NCBI GenBank assembly: GCA_947378785.1
Contig: CANCLK010000018.1
Location: forward strand, 1-48,663
Direction of reading: 5' to 3'
From: Comamonadaceae bacterium
GTDB lineage: Bacteria > Pseudomonadota > Gammaproteobacteria > Burkholderiales > Burkholderiaceae_C
Length of the DNA stretch: 48,663 nucleotides
In this document: positions 1-9,393 of the stretch, one piece after another
How positions within the stretch are numbered: position 1 is the first letter of the stretch
Layout: the number at the start of each line of letters is the position of its first letter
Notes under the pieces: model-generated
Database searches by the model: none
Told to the model about the DNA's origin: nothing
Seen by the model: only the letters and a program-made list of their open reading frames with translations
Program-made: the position numbers and the translations under genes

Positions 1-1235
1 GCGGGCGATAAATCGGCGTTGGCGCGCAGCAAGGTGTTCGCTGCCGGATTAGACATGCCCCACTCGCCACCACTGAAGTCGCCGTCGACCTCGTTGAACT
101 TGCCGAGGACGTTGGGCCGCACATCAGCGCGCCAGTTGTAGAGCTCTTCTTTCAGCTGGTACTCCAGCACTTGGCGCTTTTCTTCGATTACCAAAATTTC
201 TTGCAAGCCCGTGGCGAATTCGCGCGTGAGCTGGGCTTCTAAGGGCCAGACCACGCCCACTTTGTGAAGGCGAATGCCGAGTTGGCGACAGGTGGCGTCG
301 TCCAGACCTAGGTCGACCAAGGCTTGACGTGTGTCGTTGTAGGCCTTGCCGCTGGCCATCAGGCCGAGCCTGTCATGCGGGCCTTCGATCGCGTTGTAGT
401 TCAGCCGGTTGGCACGGATGTAGGCGAGCGCGGCATACCATTTGTAGTCAAACAAACGCTGCTCTTGCTCCAGCGGCGAGTCAGGCCAGCGGATGTGCAC
501 ACCGCCCGGCGGCATGACAAAGTCAGTCGGCAGTTTGATCTGGACACGATCCGGATCAATCAAAGTGCTGGCAGACGACTCAACAATTTCCTGAATCGTC
601 TTCATGCTGGCCCAAACGCCGGCGTAGCGGCTCATGGCCAGCGCGTGCAGGCCTAGATCCAAAATTTCCTGCACGCTGGCCGGGAAAAAAACCGGCAATC
701 CGCAAGCCTTGAAGATGTGGTCACTCTGGTGCGCGGCGGTCGAGCTCTTGGCGACGTGATCGTCGCCTGCTACCGCCAGCACACCACCCCAAGGCGTGGT
801 GCCCGCCATGTTGGCGTGCTTGAAAACGTCCGAGGTGCGATCGACGCCCGGGCCCTTGCCGTACCAAATACCGAACACACCATCGTATTTGTTCGTGCCC
901 GGTGGCGCAAAGCCAAGCTGCTGTGTGCCCCAGACGGCGGTGGCCGCTAGCTCTTCATTCACACCAGGCTGAAAAACGATGTTCTGCGCTTTCAGATATT
1001 TCGAGGCCTTCCACAAGGCCTGGTCGTAACCGCCCAAAGGCGAACCGCGATAACCCGAAATGAAGCCAGCGGTGTTTTTGCCCTGCTGTTGGTCGCGCAG
1101 GCGCTGCAACATGGGCAGCTTGACCAATGCTTGCACCCCGCTCATGAAGGCGTAGCCGTAGTCCAGCGAATACTTGTCGTCGAGGGTGACCGTTTCTAGC
1201 GACTTGCGGATGTGCTCGGGTAGCGGTGCGTTCAT
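1..1235 (-). CDS. Indolepyruvate ferredoxin oxidoreductase-type protein, N-terminal part (truncated by window edge)
   Basis: The minus strand is open from an ATG at 1235 to the window edge, giving 411 codons. The start is preceded by a good GGAG ribosome site. The protein begins MNAPLPEHIRKSLETVTLDD and contains GFISGYRGSPLGGYDQ, VNEELAATAVWGTQQ and YGKGPGVDRTSDVFKHANMAG, which are typical of the thiamine-diphosphate pyrimidine domain of the fused IorA/IorB-type enzymes of Burkholderiales. The family usually exceeds 1100 residues, so about one third is visible. Known relatives oxidatively decarboxylate indolepyruvate or related aryl-2-oxo acids to acyl-CoA with ferredoxin. In this taxon the gene often sits divergent from an Lrp/AsnC regulator, and a remnant of one lies just upstream. 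The family call is firm; the exact substrate is inferred. Confidence 0.9.
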   Translation of the reverse strand, partial: MNAPLPEHIRKSLETVTLDDKYSLDYGYAFMSGVQALVKLPMLQRLRDQQQGKNTAGFISGYRGSPLGGYDQALWKASKYLKAQNIVFQPGVNEELAATAVWGTQQLGFAPPGTNKYDGVFGIWYGKGPGVDRTSDVFKHANMAGTTPWGGVLAVAGDDHVAKSSTAAHQSDHIFKACGLPVFFPASVQEILDLGLHALAMSRYAGVWASMKTIQEIVESSASTLIDPDRVQIKLPTDFVMPPGGVHIRWPDSPLEQEQRLFDYKWYAALAYIRANRLNYNAIEGPHDRLGLMASGKAYNDTRQALVDLGLDDATCRQLGIRLHKVGVVWPLEAQLTREFATGLQEILVIEEKRQVLEYQLKEELYNWRADVRPNVLGKFNEVDGDFSGGEWGMSNPAANTLLRANADLSP

Positions 1236-1274
1236 GGCGGAGTCTCCAGGGAGCTAAATTTTTATACCAACAAA

Positions 1275-1430
1275 GTGTATTCGGCAGACCTGGATAAGTC
1301 TTTGCGTTTTGCGCAAACACTTGATAAATTCGACGCAGGCATTCTGAAAGAGTTGCAAACGGAAGCTCGCCTGACCAACGTCGAGCTGCGCTCACGCATC
1401 GGCTTGTCAGCCGCACCATGTCTGAAGTGA
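1275..1430 (+). pseudogene. Truncated Lrp/AsnC-family regulator (remnant)
   Basis: One plus-strand frame reads LDKFDAGILKELQTEARLTN followed by VELRSRIGLSAAPCLK and then TGA at 1428-1430. This matches the first helices of the Lrp/AsnC winged-helix domain, where the family reads roughly LDxxDrxIL..LQ..gR.tnveLa.rvglS.spCl.Rv. The match stops inside the recognition helix, and neither other frame continues it before the next gene at 1477. A GTG at 1275 or TTG at 1302 could start it. Only about 36-50 of the usual 150 or so residues remain, so it cannot make the dimerising and effector-binding RAM domain. The divergent position relative to the oxidoreductase gene is where its regulator would be expected. 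Confidence 0.75.
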
Positions 1431-1476
1431 AGAAAAGTCCTCTGGACAGGCTTCACCCAGAGGTGCAGCATGATTC

Positions 1477-2358
1477 ATGACTGAAAGAATGGCGCCCTCC
1501 GCCGACCCACCCGCGCTGTCAAGTGCACTCTCGGTCAATGCCGCCGCCGCGAAGGTGCTGGCCGAGGCGCTGGCGCTGTTCACCGTGCATCTAACGGCCC
1601 TGAGCGGCTCTGATGATCCTGAGGTGGTGCATCAAGCGCGGGTGGCGTGGCGGCGTTTTAAAAGTGGCTTAAAGCTTTTCAAACCCGCGTTGAAGCCTGA
1701 ACCGATGCCTTCACTCACGCCATTGCAACATTTGTTGCAGGGTTTGAGTGCGTTGCGCGATGTCGATGTGGCCTTGACTGAGACGTTGCCGCAGTGGCGA
1801 AGTACGTATATTGAAGGCAGCCCAAAGACCAGCGCAATCCAGACCCGTCGCCGTCGAGGTTGGCGACAGATGAGTCAAGCCTTGCAGCGCTTGGCTGACG
1901 TTCAACGCAGCTTGGTCCGCCGCGAACTTGCGCGCCCCGCCGTGGTGACCACGTTGCTGGCGCTCACTGAATGGGTCGATGGCTTGTCAGGGGTGAAGCA
2001 GGACGCGGCCTTTGCAACTGTTCCGCTGCAGCGCTGGGCTCAACGACGCTTGGACGTTTGGCACGCGCGCTTCAAGACGGCATTCAAAAGCAGTCGTCAC
2101 GGCGCTAACCCGAAACAGCAGCACCGCGTCCGCATTTGGGCCAAGCGCTTGCGTTACGGAGTGGACGCCTTGGGCTTCTTGCTGCCCGCGCAGCGTAGCC
2201 ATCGCTGGCGTCAGCAGGCGGCGGAAGTGCAAACCAAACTAGGGGCTGAGCGTGACCTGCTGCAAGCCCGCACCTTGGCCGCCCACGTGGCTGCGGATGA
2301 CGACATTCTGACGTTCTTGCAGGGTTTGGCGGATCGGGCGGCAGATCAATCGAGTTGA
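1477..2358 (+). CDS. CHAD domain-containing protein
   Basis: This 293-residue protein carries the hallmarks of a CHAD (conserved histidine alpha-helical) domain. An N-terminal HQARVAWRRFKSGLKLFKP helix (about residues 52-70) and a second repeat HRVRIWAKRLRYGVDALGF (about 213-231) both show conserved His plus clustered Arg/Lys. CHAD domains are helical bundles that bind inorganic polyphosphate through those basic residues. There is no CYTH triphosphatase domain, so this is a stand-alone CHAD protein. Its 3' end overlaps the convergent polyphosphate kinase 2 gene by 13 nt, which fits a polyphosphate role. ATG 1477 is the first start after the degenerate regulator, and an in-frame ATG at 1489 is an alternative. 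Family call is firm; the cellular role is inferred. Confidence 0.9.
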   Translation: MTERMAPSADPPALSSALSVNAAAAKVLAEALALFTVHLTALSGSDDPEVVHQARVAWRRFKSGLKLFKPALKPEPMPSLTPLQHLLQGLSALRDVDVALTETLPQWRSTYIEGSPKTSAIQTRRRRGWRQMSQALQRLADVQRSLVRRELARPAVVTTLLALTEWVDGLSGVKQDAAFATVPLQRWAQRRLDVWHARFKTAFKSSRHGANPKQQHRVRIWAKRLRYGVDALGFLLPAQRSHRWRQQAAEVQTKLGAERDLLQARTLAAHVAADDDILTFLQGLADRAADQSS

Positions 2359-3173
2359 ACCGTCGACAGGTCGAACGACTTAGGCGGAAAAGCCAAGTCC
2401 ATTTTTTCAAGTGTGTGCACCAGCAACTCTGCTAAAAACAAATCACGGTAGTGTTTAGAGTCGGCCGGGATCACATACCAAGGCGCGTTGGCGCTGCTGG
2501 TGGCGGCCATGGCCTCCTGGTAGGCCACTAAGTAGTCGGGCCACAACTGCCGATCTGAAAAGTCCGACGCTTGAAGCTTCCACTGTTTCAGCGGGTCGTC
2601 GAGTCGGGCCTGCAGGCGCCTTTTTTGTTCTTGCTTCGAGATGTGCAAATAGCACTTCAGCACCGTCACGCCTTGGTCATGCAACAGGGCCTCAAAGTTG
2701 GCGATGTGCTGGTAGCGCTGAAGCCAGACGGATTGGTCAATCCAACCGCGCACCCTCGGCACCAGCACGTCCTCGTAATGACTGCGATTGAAAATCGCCA
2801 TCTCGCCCAGCGCAGGTGCTTTGCGGTGAATCCGCCATAAAAAGTCGTGGCGCTTTTCTTCTTCGCTGGGCACGCCAAAGGCTTCTGCGCGAACACCCAA
2901 GGGACTCACATGCGAAAACACGCTGCGAATGCTGCCATCTTTGCCGGCCGTGTCCATGCCTTGCAGTACCAAGAGCAAACCCTTGCTTTTTCCGGCATGC
3001 AGCATCAGCTGCAGCTTTTCGAGTTTTTCGGCAGATTTTTGGAACAGTTCCGGCCACTCGTCGTTTTCAGCGTCTTTGGACGTTTCTGAGTCTGTCGGCA
3101 AAGTGGCCAGATTTTTGAGCTGGAAGGCGTGCTCGGCTTTGACGCGCCATGCGGAAAGATCAATATGGGTCAT
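2346..3173 (-). CDS. ppk2: Polyphosphate kinase 2 (class III-like)
   Basis: The protein is 275 residues from the ATG at 3173. A longer reading frame exists only by using a TTG at 3248. It has a Walker A-like loop QGMDTAGKDGSIR (about residues 71-83), the lid/Walker B segment IFNRSHYEDVLVPRV, and the downstream KCYLHISKQEQKRRL and PWYVIPADSKHYR blocks. The segment between (SPLGVRAEAFGVPSEEEKRH) resembles class III PPK2 enzymes, which phosphorylate both AMP and ADP from polyphosphate. Classes I and II are more restricted. It is a cytoplasmic nucleotide-recycling enzyme. It is convergent with, and overlaps, the CHAD-domain gene. Family assignment is very secure; class III is judged by eye. Confidence 0.95.
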   Translation of the reverse strand: MTHIDLSAWRVKAEHAFQLKNLATLPTDSETSKDAENDEWPELFQKSAEKLEKLQLMLHAGKSKGLLLVLQGMDTAGKDGSIRSVFSHVSPLGVRAEAFGVPSEEEKRHDFLWRIHRKAPALGEMAIFNRSHYEDVLVPRVRGWIDQSVWLQRYQHIANFEALLHDQGVTVLKCYLHISKQEQKRRLQARLDDPLKQWKLQASDFSDRQLWPDYLVAYQEAMAATSSANAPWYVIPADSKHYRDLFLAELLVHTLEKMDLAFPPKSFDLSTVQLD

Positions 3174-3284
3174 GATGTCTTGAATGTACCCATGCTGGTG
3201 GCAAACGCCAAACAGCCCCTGCTTTACCGGTACTTTGCCTCGTCGCAACGATGCTAGTCCCGCAGGCCTTGTAAAGTCCAGCCT

Positions 3285-4508
3285 ATGCCAAAATCCGCAT
3301 CCATGATTTCTTCTGTTTCCAAACTATCTAGTTTTCTCAAGCGCTGGCGCTACGCACTGGCTGCATTGGTGCTCTTGGGGCTGGGGGTTGGCGTCAAACT
3401 GTACTTTTTCCCGGCCAACAAAGTACCGGCTTATGTGACCGCCACCGCGGCATTGGCAGACATTGAACAATCGGTGTTGGCCACCGGCACTTTGCAGGCG
3501 TTCAAACAGGTCAGCGTAGGCGCGCAGGCATCCGGACAGATCAAGACCTTGAATGTAGCGCTGGGGGACCGCGTCAAAAAAGGCCAACTGATTGCTGAGA
3601 TTGACGCCATGAAACAGCAAAACGATTTGCGCAACACGGAGGCGGCTTTGCTGAGCGCAGAGGCGCTGCTGGGATCGCGGCAGGCCTCACTCAAGCAAGC
3701 CGAGTTGAACTTTCGCCGCGAAAAAGAGTTGTTGGCGGCGGATGCGACTTCGCGCCAGACGTACGAGCAGGCCGAGGCCAACCTAGGCACCAGCCGCGCT
3801 GATGTGAAAACCTCGGAGGCGCAAATTGCGCAGGCCCGGATTGCGGCCGACACCGCGCAAGTGAACTTGAGCTACACGCGTATCTTGGCGCCGATGGACG
3901 GCGTCATCGTGGCGCTCATGGCGCTGCAGGGTCAAACCGTCAACGCGAACCAAAATGCCCCCATCATCATCAAAATGGCGATGCTGGAAACGATCACGGT
4001 CAAGGCGCAGATTTCGGAGGCCGATGTGGTGCGTGTCAAGCCTGGCCAGAAGGTTTACTTCACTATTTTGGGCGCACCTGAAAAGCGGTACTACACGACG
4101 CTGAGCAGTGTGGAACCAGCACCCGACACGATCGTCACCGACACCGCGACGACCGTCAACACCGCCACGGCGATTTATTACAACGGCCTGCTCGATGTGC
4201 CAAACCCTGATGGCTTGTTGCGTATTTCCATGACGGCGCAGGTCTACATCGTGCTGAACGAAGCCAAGGGCGTCATCACCATTCCCTCCGCATCGATCGA
4301 GCAGTCTGGTCGACGCGGCTCGGCCAGCGTGCGCGTTGTGAACGCTGCCGGCAAGGCCGAAAAACGGGCAGTCAAAGTGGGCGTCAACAACAACGTCAAT
4401 GCGGAAATCCTCGAAGGTTTGGCTGTGGGCGAAAAGGTCGTGCTGAGTGAAGCGGCAGCGCCCGGCAGCCAGGCGGCACAGCGGCAGCCTCCACGCATGC
4501 GGTTTTGA
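3285..4508 (+). CDS. macA: MacA-like periplasmic adaptor of a tripartite exporter
   Basis: This 407-residue membrane-fusion (HlyD/MacA) protein has an N-terminal membrane anchor at about residues 23-42. A biotinyl-lipoyl half-motif follows ([19 protein letters not shown]), then a long alpha-helical hairpin at about 100-185 rich in Ala, Gln and Glu. The second lipoyl half ([15 protein letters not shown]) and beta-barrel domains complete the fold. Such adaptors connect an inner-membrane ABC pump to an outer-membrane channel. It is first in a three-gene operon: its TGA overlaps the next start by one base (TGATG at 4506-4510). An alternative ATG lies at 3303. Substrates of MacAB systems include macrolides, peptides and siderophores; this one cannot be assigned. 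Confidence 0.92.
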   Translation: MPKSASMISSVSKLSSFLKRWRYALAALVLLGLGVGVKLYFFPANKVPAYVTATAALADIEQSVLATGTLQAFKQVSVGAQASGQIKTLNVALGDRVKKGQLIAEIDAMKQQNDLRNTEAALLSAEALLGSRQASLKQAELNFRREKELLAADATSRQTYEQAEANLGTSRADVKTSEAQIAQARIAADTAQVNLSYTRILAPMDGVIVALMALQGQTVNANQNAPIIIKMAMLETITVKAQISEADVVRVKPGQKVYFTILGAPEKRYYTTLSSVEPAPDTIVTDTATTVNTATAIYYNGLLDVPNPDGLLRISMTAQVYIVLNEAKGVITIPSASIEQSGRRGSASVRVVNAAGKAEKRAVKVGVNNNVNAEILEGLAVGEKVVLSEAAAPGSQAAQRQPPRMRF

Positions 4509-6496
4509 TGACTGAGGTTGTGAACGCCACGGCGACCGCCAACGGCGCGCCCGCGCTGCTTGAACTGCGCGGACTGCAGCGTGATTTCCCCGCCGGCGAG
4601 GGCACCATCACCGTGCTCACCGACATCAATATCGATATTCGGGCTGGCGAGATGGTCGCCATCGTGGGCGCCTCCGGTTCGGGCAAGTCGACGCTGATGA
4701 ACATCCTTGGCTGCCTCGACAAGCCGACTGTTGGTTCTTACCGCGTGGCGGGCCGGCCGATCGCCCAACTCGGGCCAGACGAATTGGCCGAATTGCGGCG
4801 TGAACATTTCGGTTTTATTTTTCAGCGCTATCACCTGCTGGGCGACTTGAACGCGCTGAGCAATGTGGAAGTGCCGGCCGTCTATGCCGGACGCGACCGG
4901 CAGTCGCGCCGCGAACGCTCGACCGCGCTACTGACGCGTCTTGGTATGGCCGACCGGCTGCAACATAAGCCCGGTCAGTTGTCGGGTGGACAACAACAGC
5001 GTGTGAGCATTGCACGCGCGCTGATGAACGGCGGCCACGTGCTGCTGGCTGACGAACCAACCGGCGCCCTCGACACGCAAAGTGGCGCCGAGGTGATGAA
5101 GATTTTGCTCGAGCTGCATGCCGAGGGCCACACGATCATCATGGTCACGCACGACATGCAGGTGGCCGCCCACGCAGAACGCATCATTGAGCTGAGTGAC
5201 GGGCGCGTGGTGTCCGATCGCATGACCCAGCCCGAGGCTGCCAAGACCGGCGCGGCCTTGAAACCAGTGGCCAGTAGCAGTGGTCGATGGCAAGCTGGGC
5301 GCGACCGTTTCAGCGAGGCTTTTCGGATGGCTGTGCTGGCCATGAATGCACATCGCTTGCGTACTTTTTTGACGATGTTGGGCATCATCATCGGCATCGC
5401 CTCGGTGGTCTCGGTGGTGGCGCTGGGTGAAGGTTCGCGTCTGCAGATTCTGAAAAGCATCAGCGCCATTGGCACCAACACCATTGAGATTTTTTCGGGC
5501 AGCGGGTTTGGTGACCGGCGGGCCGCTCGCGTGCGCACGCTGGTGCCAAGTGATGCCGCGGCGCTGGCTGAGCAAAGCTATGTCGACAGCGTCACGCCCA
5601 CTGTTTACACCTCGGTCACGCTGCGTCATGGCAACATCGCGTTGACCGGCACCGTCAACGGTGTTGGCGAACAGTACTTTCGTGTGCGCGGCGTGCAGAT
5701 GGCCTCCGGCCGCACCTTTGACTCCGACAGCGTGGCCAGCCTAGCGCAGGAAGTGGTGATCGACGACAACACGCGCAAGCAGCTCTTTCCGAACAATCCG
5801 AACCCCGTTGGCGAAGTTATTTTGCTAGACCAAGTGCCCTGCCGCGTGGTCGGCGTGGCCAAGCGCAGCGACTCGGCGTTTGGCAATGTTGATGCGCTCA
5901 ATGTGTGGATTCCGTACACCGCCGCCATGAGCCGCGTGATCGGACAAAACTACCTGCGCAGTATCACCGTGCGCATCAGTGACGATGTCTCAGCGGCTGC
6001 CGCCGAACAAGGCGTTAACAAGCTGCTGTTGCAGCGCCACGGGGTGATGGATTTTTATGTGCTCAACACGGACTCCATTCGCCAGACCATTGAAAGCACG
6101 ACGCAAACCATGACGTTGCTGATCTCAGCCATCGCGCTGATCTCCTTGATCGTTGGCGGCATCGGCGTCATGAACATCATGTTGGTGTCGGTGACCGAGC
6201 GCACCGGTGAGATTGGTGTGCGGATGGCCGTCGGCGCACGGCAAGGCGACATTCGGCAACAGTTTTTGATTGAGGCCGTGTTGGTGTGTTTGTTGGGCGG
6301 CGTGCTCGGGATTGGCTTGTCATTGCTGGTGGGCTGGGGCTTTGAGCAGTCTGGCAGCAGCTTCACGTTGGTGTATTCCACGCTGTCGATGGTGGTGGCC
6401 TTTGTCTGCTCGACCTTGATTGGCGTCATTTTTGGATTTATGCCGGCCAACAACGCGGCAAAACTCAACCCGGTTGATGCGTTGGCACGGGAATGA
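4508..6496 (+). CDS. macB: MacB-like ABC transporter, fused ATPase and permease
   Basis: The protein has 662 residues from ATG 4508; a TTG three bases earlier is in frame but less likely. The N-terminal ABC domain shows Walker [10 protein letters not shown] (residues 54-62), signature [15 protein letters not shown], Walker [13 protein letters not shown] and the H-loop VTHD. The C-terminal half has a first membrane helix at about 275-300, a large periplasmic MacB-type domain, and three further helices near the C-terminus. The FtsX-like motif [20 protein letters not shown] lies between two of them. This is the mechanotransmission-type pump that drives substrate from periplasm through the TolC channel. 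It overlaps the following gene by ATGA. All key ATPase residues are present. Confidence 0.95.
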   Translation: MTEVVNATATANGAPALLELRGLQRDFPAGEGTITVLTDINIDIRAGEMVAIVGASGSGKSTLMNILGCLDKPTVGSYRVAGRPIAQLGPDELAELRREHFGFIFQRYHLLGDLNALSNVEVPAVYAGRDRQSRRERSTALLTRLGMADRLQHKPGQLSGGQQQRVSIARALMNGGHVLLADEPTGALDTQSGAEVMKILLELHAEGHTIIMVTHDMQVAAHAERIIELSDGRVVSDRMTQPEAAKTGAALKPVASSSGRWQAGRDRFSEAFRMAVLAMNAHRLRTFLTMLGIIIGIASVVSVVALGEGSRLQILKSISAIGTNTIEIFSGSGFGDRRAARVRTLVPSDAAALAEQSYVDSVTPTVYTSVTLRHGNIALTGTVNGVGEQYFRVRGVQMASGRTFDSDSVASLAQEVVIDDNTRKQLFPNNPNPVGEVILLDQVPCRVVGVAKRSDSAFGNVDALNVWIPYTAAMSRVIGQNYLRSITVRISDDVSAAAAEQGVNKLLLQRHGVMDFYVLNTDSIRQTIESTTQTMTLLISAIALISLIVGGIGVMNIMLVSVTERTGEIGVRMAVGARQGDIRQQFLIEAVLVCLLGGVLGIGLSLLVGWGFEQSGSSFTLVYSTLSMVVAFVCSTLIGVIFGFMPANNAAKLNPVDALARE

Positions 6497-7932
6497 ACAC
6501 GGTGAAACCCATGACTTTGATGCCTTTGGCTTTGAACCTTCGCACCATCCGCTTGACGACGGCGATAGGCGCTGCCTTGTTGGTCAGCGGCTGCGCCTCC
6601 AACTTCAATGGCCCGTATCAAGCGCCTGCGCTCACGATACCGGCGCAGTACAGCCAAGCCAGTGTTGCAACCTCTACAGATGCCAGCGGGTTCGCAATGC
6701 CGGACATGACTTGGTGGACGCGTTTCAACGACCCCGAGCTAGACCGTCTCGTGGCCGCGGTCTTGCAGCGCAACAACAATCTGGCGGCGGCGGCCATTCG
6801 TGTGCGACGCGCGCAGTTGCTGGCTGGCTTGGCTGACAACAATTTGCAACCGCGCTTCAGTGGCAGCGTTGGCACTGGCGCCAGTTTGCCGCTGGAAGCT
6901 GGCGCGGTGACGACACGCAGCAACAGCGTCTCGCTGGGCGCAGCTTACGAAATTGATTTGTGGAACCGGCTGGGCAGTCTGCGCGATGTGGCGCGTTGGG
7001 AAGCGTTGGCGACTGAGCAAGACCGCCAAAGCACCGTGCTAACGCTGGTCGGTACCACCGCGGGTTTGTATTGGCAGTTGGGATTTGTGAACCAGCGTTT
7101 GTCGGCCAACACCGAGAGCATTGCCTATGCACAGACCACCTTCAATTTGGTGCAGGCGCAGTACCGCGCCGGTGCCGTGTCGGGTTTGGAAGTGGCCCAG
7201 GCGCAGCAAACGTTGGCCAGTCAACAGGCGAATCAGAGCATCTTGCTGCAGTTGGCAGTCGAAGCCCGCACGGCGTTGGCGCTGTTGTTGGATGGCCCGC
7301 CCGGCACCAGCTTGTCGAACCCCGCCACATTGCCCGCTTTGGCGCTGCCCTTGGTTGATGCCGGCGTGCCAGCGGCCTTGCTGGGTCGCCGGCCTGATCT
7401 GCGTGCGGCCGAGCTGCGCTTGCGCGGATCCTTCACCGGCATCGATGCAACCCGCGCCAGCTATTACCCAGCCTTCAGCCTGACGGGCAGCCTCGGGTCG
7501 TCCAGCGCCCAACTGGGCAGCGTGTTGCAAAACCCGGTAGCCACGCTTGGCTTGGGCGTGACGCTGCCTTTCTTGCAGCGCACCGCCATGCAGCTGAGTA
7601 TTCGGGTTTCAGAAACACAGTATGAAGAAGCGGTGGTGAATTTTCGGCAGACTTTGTACACCGCGCTCGGTGATGTCGACAACGCCTTGTCCTCGCGCCA
7701 GCAGCTGGCGCAGCAAGGAGCTCGGCTGGAAGAAACACTGCAGGCCGCGCTCACCGCAGAGAGGTTGTACGAAGTGCGTTACCGCGCAGGTGCGGCCACT
7801 TTGAGTCTGTGGTTAGACGCGCAAGAAAAACGCCGCACGGCGGACATCGCTCTGGCGACGAACCGACTCGCGCGCTTGAACAATCAGGTCACCGTTTACA
7901 AGGCACTGGGTGGGGATGCAGCGGTGCGCTAA
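6493..7932 (+). CDS. NodT/OprM-type outer-membrane efflux lipoprotein
   Basis: This 479-residue protein starts inside the macB stop codon (ATGA at 6493-6496), so it is translationally coupled. It has a lipoprotein signal with lipobox LVSGC (Cys34) and two outer-membrane efflux protein repeats, with typical patterns such as [24 protein letters not shown] and [13 protein letters not shown]. The second repeat includes [17 protein letters not shown] and [15 protein letters not shown]. It provides the outer-membrane channel that completes the MacAB-type exporter in one operon. The family name NodT is by homology; no role in nodulation is implied. Confidence 0.93.
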   Translation: MNTVKPMTLMPLALNLRTIRLTTAIGAALLVSGCASNFNGPYQAPALTIPAQYSQASVATSTDASGFAMPDMTWWTRFNDPELDRLVAAVLQRNNNLAAAAIRVRRAQLLAGLADNNLQPRFSGSVGTGASLPLEAGAVTTRSNSVSLGAAYEIDLWNRLGSLRDVARWEALATEQDRQSTVLTLVGTTAGLYWQLGFVNQRLSANTESIAYAQTTFNLVQAQYRAGAVSGLEVAQAQQTLASQQANQSILLQLAVEARTALALLLDGPPGTSLSNPATLPALALPLVDAGVPAALLGRRPDLRAAELRLRGSFTGIDATRASYYPAFSLTGSLGSSSAQLGSVLQNPVATLGLGVTLPFLQRTAMQLSIRVSETQYEEAVVNFRQTLYTALGDVDNALSSRQQLAQQGARLEETLQAALTAERLYEVRYRAGAATLSLWLDAQEKRRTADIALATNRLARLNNQVTVYKALGGDAAVR

Positions 7933-7941
7933 AGGTAGAGG

Positions 7942-8187
7942 TTACGTGATTTTGAAAACAGTTCGCACCGTTTTCGAGCCCTTTTTTTCTTCAAAGATAG
8001 ACCACTGCTTGATGCCTTTGACGAGAAAAGCGTTGCTGACATCTTTCACCGGAATGCGAGCCGTGCGTTTGGCTGTGACCCAGTCCTGAACGTGCGGCAA
8101 CAGGGGTCCTTCGACGCCGGTCGGAACCAGCAATTCTTTGTCCCCTACTTTGCCTGCAGAGGTGACGACGAGTTCGGTGGCGGGCAT
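7942..8187 (-). CDS. Small protein of unknown function
   Basis: An 81-residue reading frame fills the gap between the efflux lipoprotein and mltA, 33 bp downstream of mltA on the same strand. It begins MPATELVVTSAGKVGDKELL and ends in a basic stretch (FEEKKGSKTVRTVFKIT). There is no signal peptide, membrane segment or motif that I recognise. It has alternating hydrophobic and charged residues compatible with a small beta-rich fold. The ribosome site is weak (CCGAAAGCC). It may be co-transcribed with mltA. Support comes from position, size and the absence of a better frame, so it is only moderately sure to be a gene. Confidence 0.55.
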   Translation of the reverse strand: MPATELVVTSAGKVGDKELLVPTGVEGPLLPHVQDWVTAKRTARIPVKDVSNAFLVKGIKQWSIFEEKKGSKTVRTVFKIT

Positions 8188-8220
8188 GTTGGCTTTCGGT
8201 TGGTTGGTTCTGGCCCGTGC

Positions 8221-9393
8221 TCAGCGCGGCCACAACACCCACAGCTTGAGGGATTGGTTGACTTTGCTGGCTAACGCGCCGGCTTCCGCTCCTGTACCGG
8301 CAAAGTAGTCAGCCCTCACCGCGCCCAAGATCGCGCTGCCGGTGTCTTGCGCCAGCACCAGTTTTTGCAATTGCACGGACGGGCCGTTGGACGTCAGCCA
8401 GACCGGCGTGCCGTAGGGAATGCTTTGCCGGTCCACTGCAATTGAGCGACCGGCAGTGAGCGGCACGCCTTGCGCGCCGCGCGGGCCAAAGCCGGCGTCC
8501 TGCTCCGGCAGGGCTTCTTCCCTGAAAAAGATGTAGCGTGGGTTGCTCCACAGCAGCTGCGACACGCGCTGCGGGTTCTGCGCGGCCCAGGCCTTGGTGG
8601 CGTCAGGCCAAGGGTTGATCTTGCTCACGCCTTGGTCCAGCAACCACTGGTTGATGCTCTTGTAGGGTTGCTCGTTGGTGCCGGCGAACGCCACTCGCAC
8701 CGTGCGTTGGCTGCCATCGGCTTCAGTCAGGCGCAAACGCCCGGAGCCCTGAATGTGCAACAGCATCGCGTCAATCGGGTCTTCCAGCCAAGCGATCTCG
8801 CGGCCCTGTAAAGCGGCTTGCGCTTCGGGGAGTGTTTCAATGTCTTGTCGGCTGAACCACGGTTTGCGGCTGGCCAGACCAGCTGGCGGCTGGTAGAGCG
8901 GGACGGCGTAGGTCGCCGTGGCTTGTCGGCTGGCACGAAACACCGGCTCGTAATAACTCGTCAGCAAGCCATCGGCCGCACCGCTCAGCGACTCGACGCG
9001 GTAGGGCTGCAGTCGCGACACCATCCAAGCGCGCTGCTCCTCCATGCTGCCAATGCTCAGGCGGCGTATCTCCGGGCACAGCGGCGCAAAGGTCGGTCCG
9101 GGCCGCTCGCAGCTTTTGATCCAAGCGTTCCAGGCTTCAAACAAGGTGTCATTTTCAAAGCCTGGCAAGTCGGCCCAACGCACGGGCACCCAGCGGCTTT
9201 TGCCCTGCACCCGTGTGCCAGTCGCATCGGGCGCAGAGACCGGCGAAGCCGGCTGGCTGACAGCTGCGGGCGGCACGCTGCCTTGACCCGGCGCTGGCCA
9301 CGAAGGAAGCGGGGTTTTGACGGCGCAAGCGGTCAGCCAGAGCGCGCCGCCGATAATCAAAAACTTCTTTGCGAACTGGGGAAAAATGGCCAT
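8221..9393 (-). CDS. mltA: Membrane-bound lytic murein transglycosylase A
   Basis: From ATG 9393 the protein has 390 residues and begins with a lipoprotein signal (MAIFPQFAKKFLIIGGALWL, then TAC; lipid-anchored Cys23). The frame is open further upstream, but earlier starts would bury this signal. The MltA beta-barrel region contains GLLTSYYEPVFRASR and DAMLLHIQGSGRLRL. The C-terminal 3D (double-psi beta-barrel) domain has the Asp-rich signature AQDTGSAILGAVRADYFAGTG that holds the catalytic aspartate. The enzyme cleaves peptidoglycan to 1,6-anhydromuropeptides at the outer membrane. Its start codon lies in the palindrome ATGGCCAT shared with the divergent small membrane protein gene. Confidence 0.93.
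   Translation of the reverse strand: MAIFPQFAKKFLIIGGALWLTACAVKTPLPSWPAPGQGSVPPAAVSQPASPVSAPDATGTRVQGKSRWVPVRWADLPGFENDTLFEAWNAWIKSCERPGPTFAPLCPEIRRLSIGSMEEQRAWMVSRLQPYRVESLSGAADGLLTSYYEPVFRASRQATATYAVPLYQPPAGLASRKPWFSRQDIETLPEAQAALQGREIAWLEDPIDAMLLHIQGSGRLRLTEADGSQRTVRVAFAGTNEQPYKSINQWLLDQGVSKINPWPDATKAWAAQNPQRVSQLLWSNPRYIFFREEALPEQDAGFGPRGAQGVPLTAGRSIAVDRQSIPYGTPVWLTSNGPSVQLQKLVLAQDTGSAILGAVRADYFAGTGAEAGALASKVNQSLKLWVLWPR

Noticed and set aside
1439-1463. Hairpin CCTCTGG/CCAGAGG before the CHAD gene
   Set aside because: Only 7 bp of stem, an 11-nt loop and no T run; not enough to call a terminator or riboswitch.
1418-1480. 20-codon frame overlapping the CHAD start (ATGA)
   Set aside because: No ribosome site and no recognisable features; it overlaps the end of the Lrp remnant and is best read as debris.
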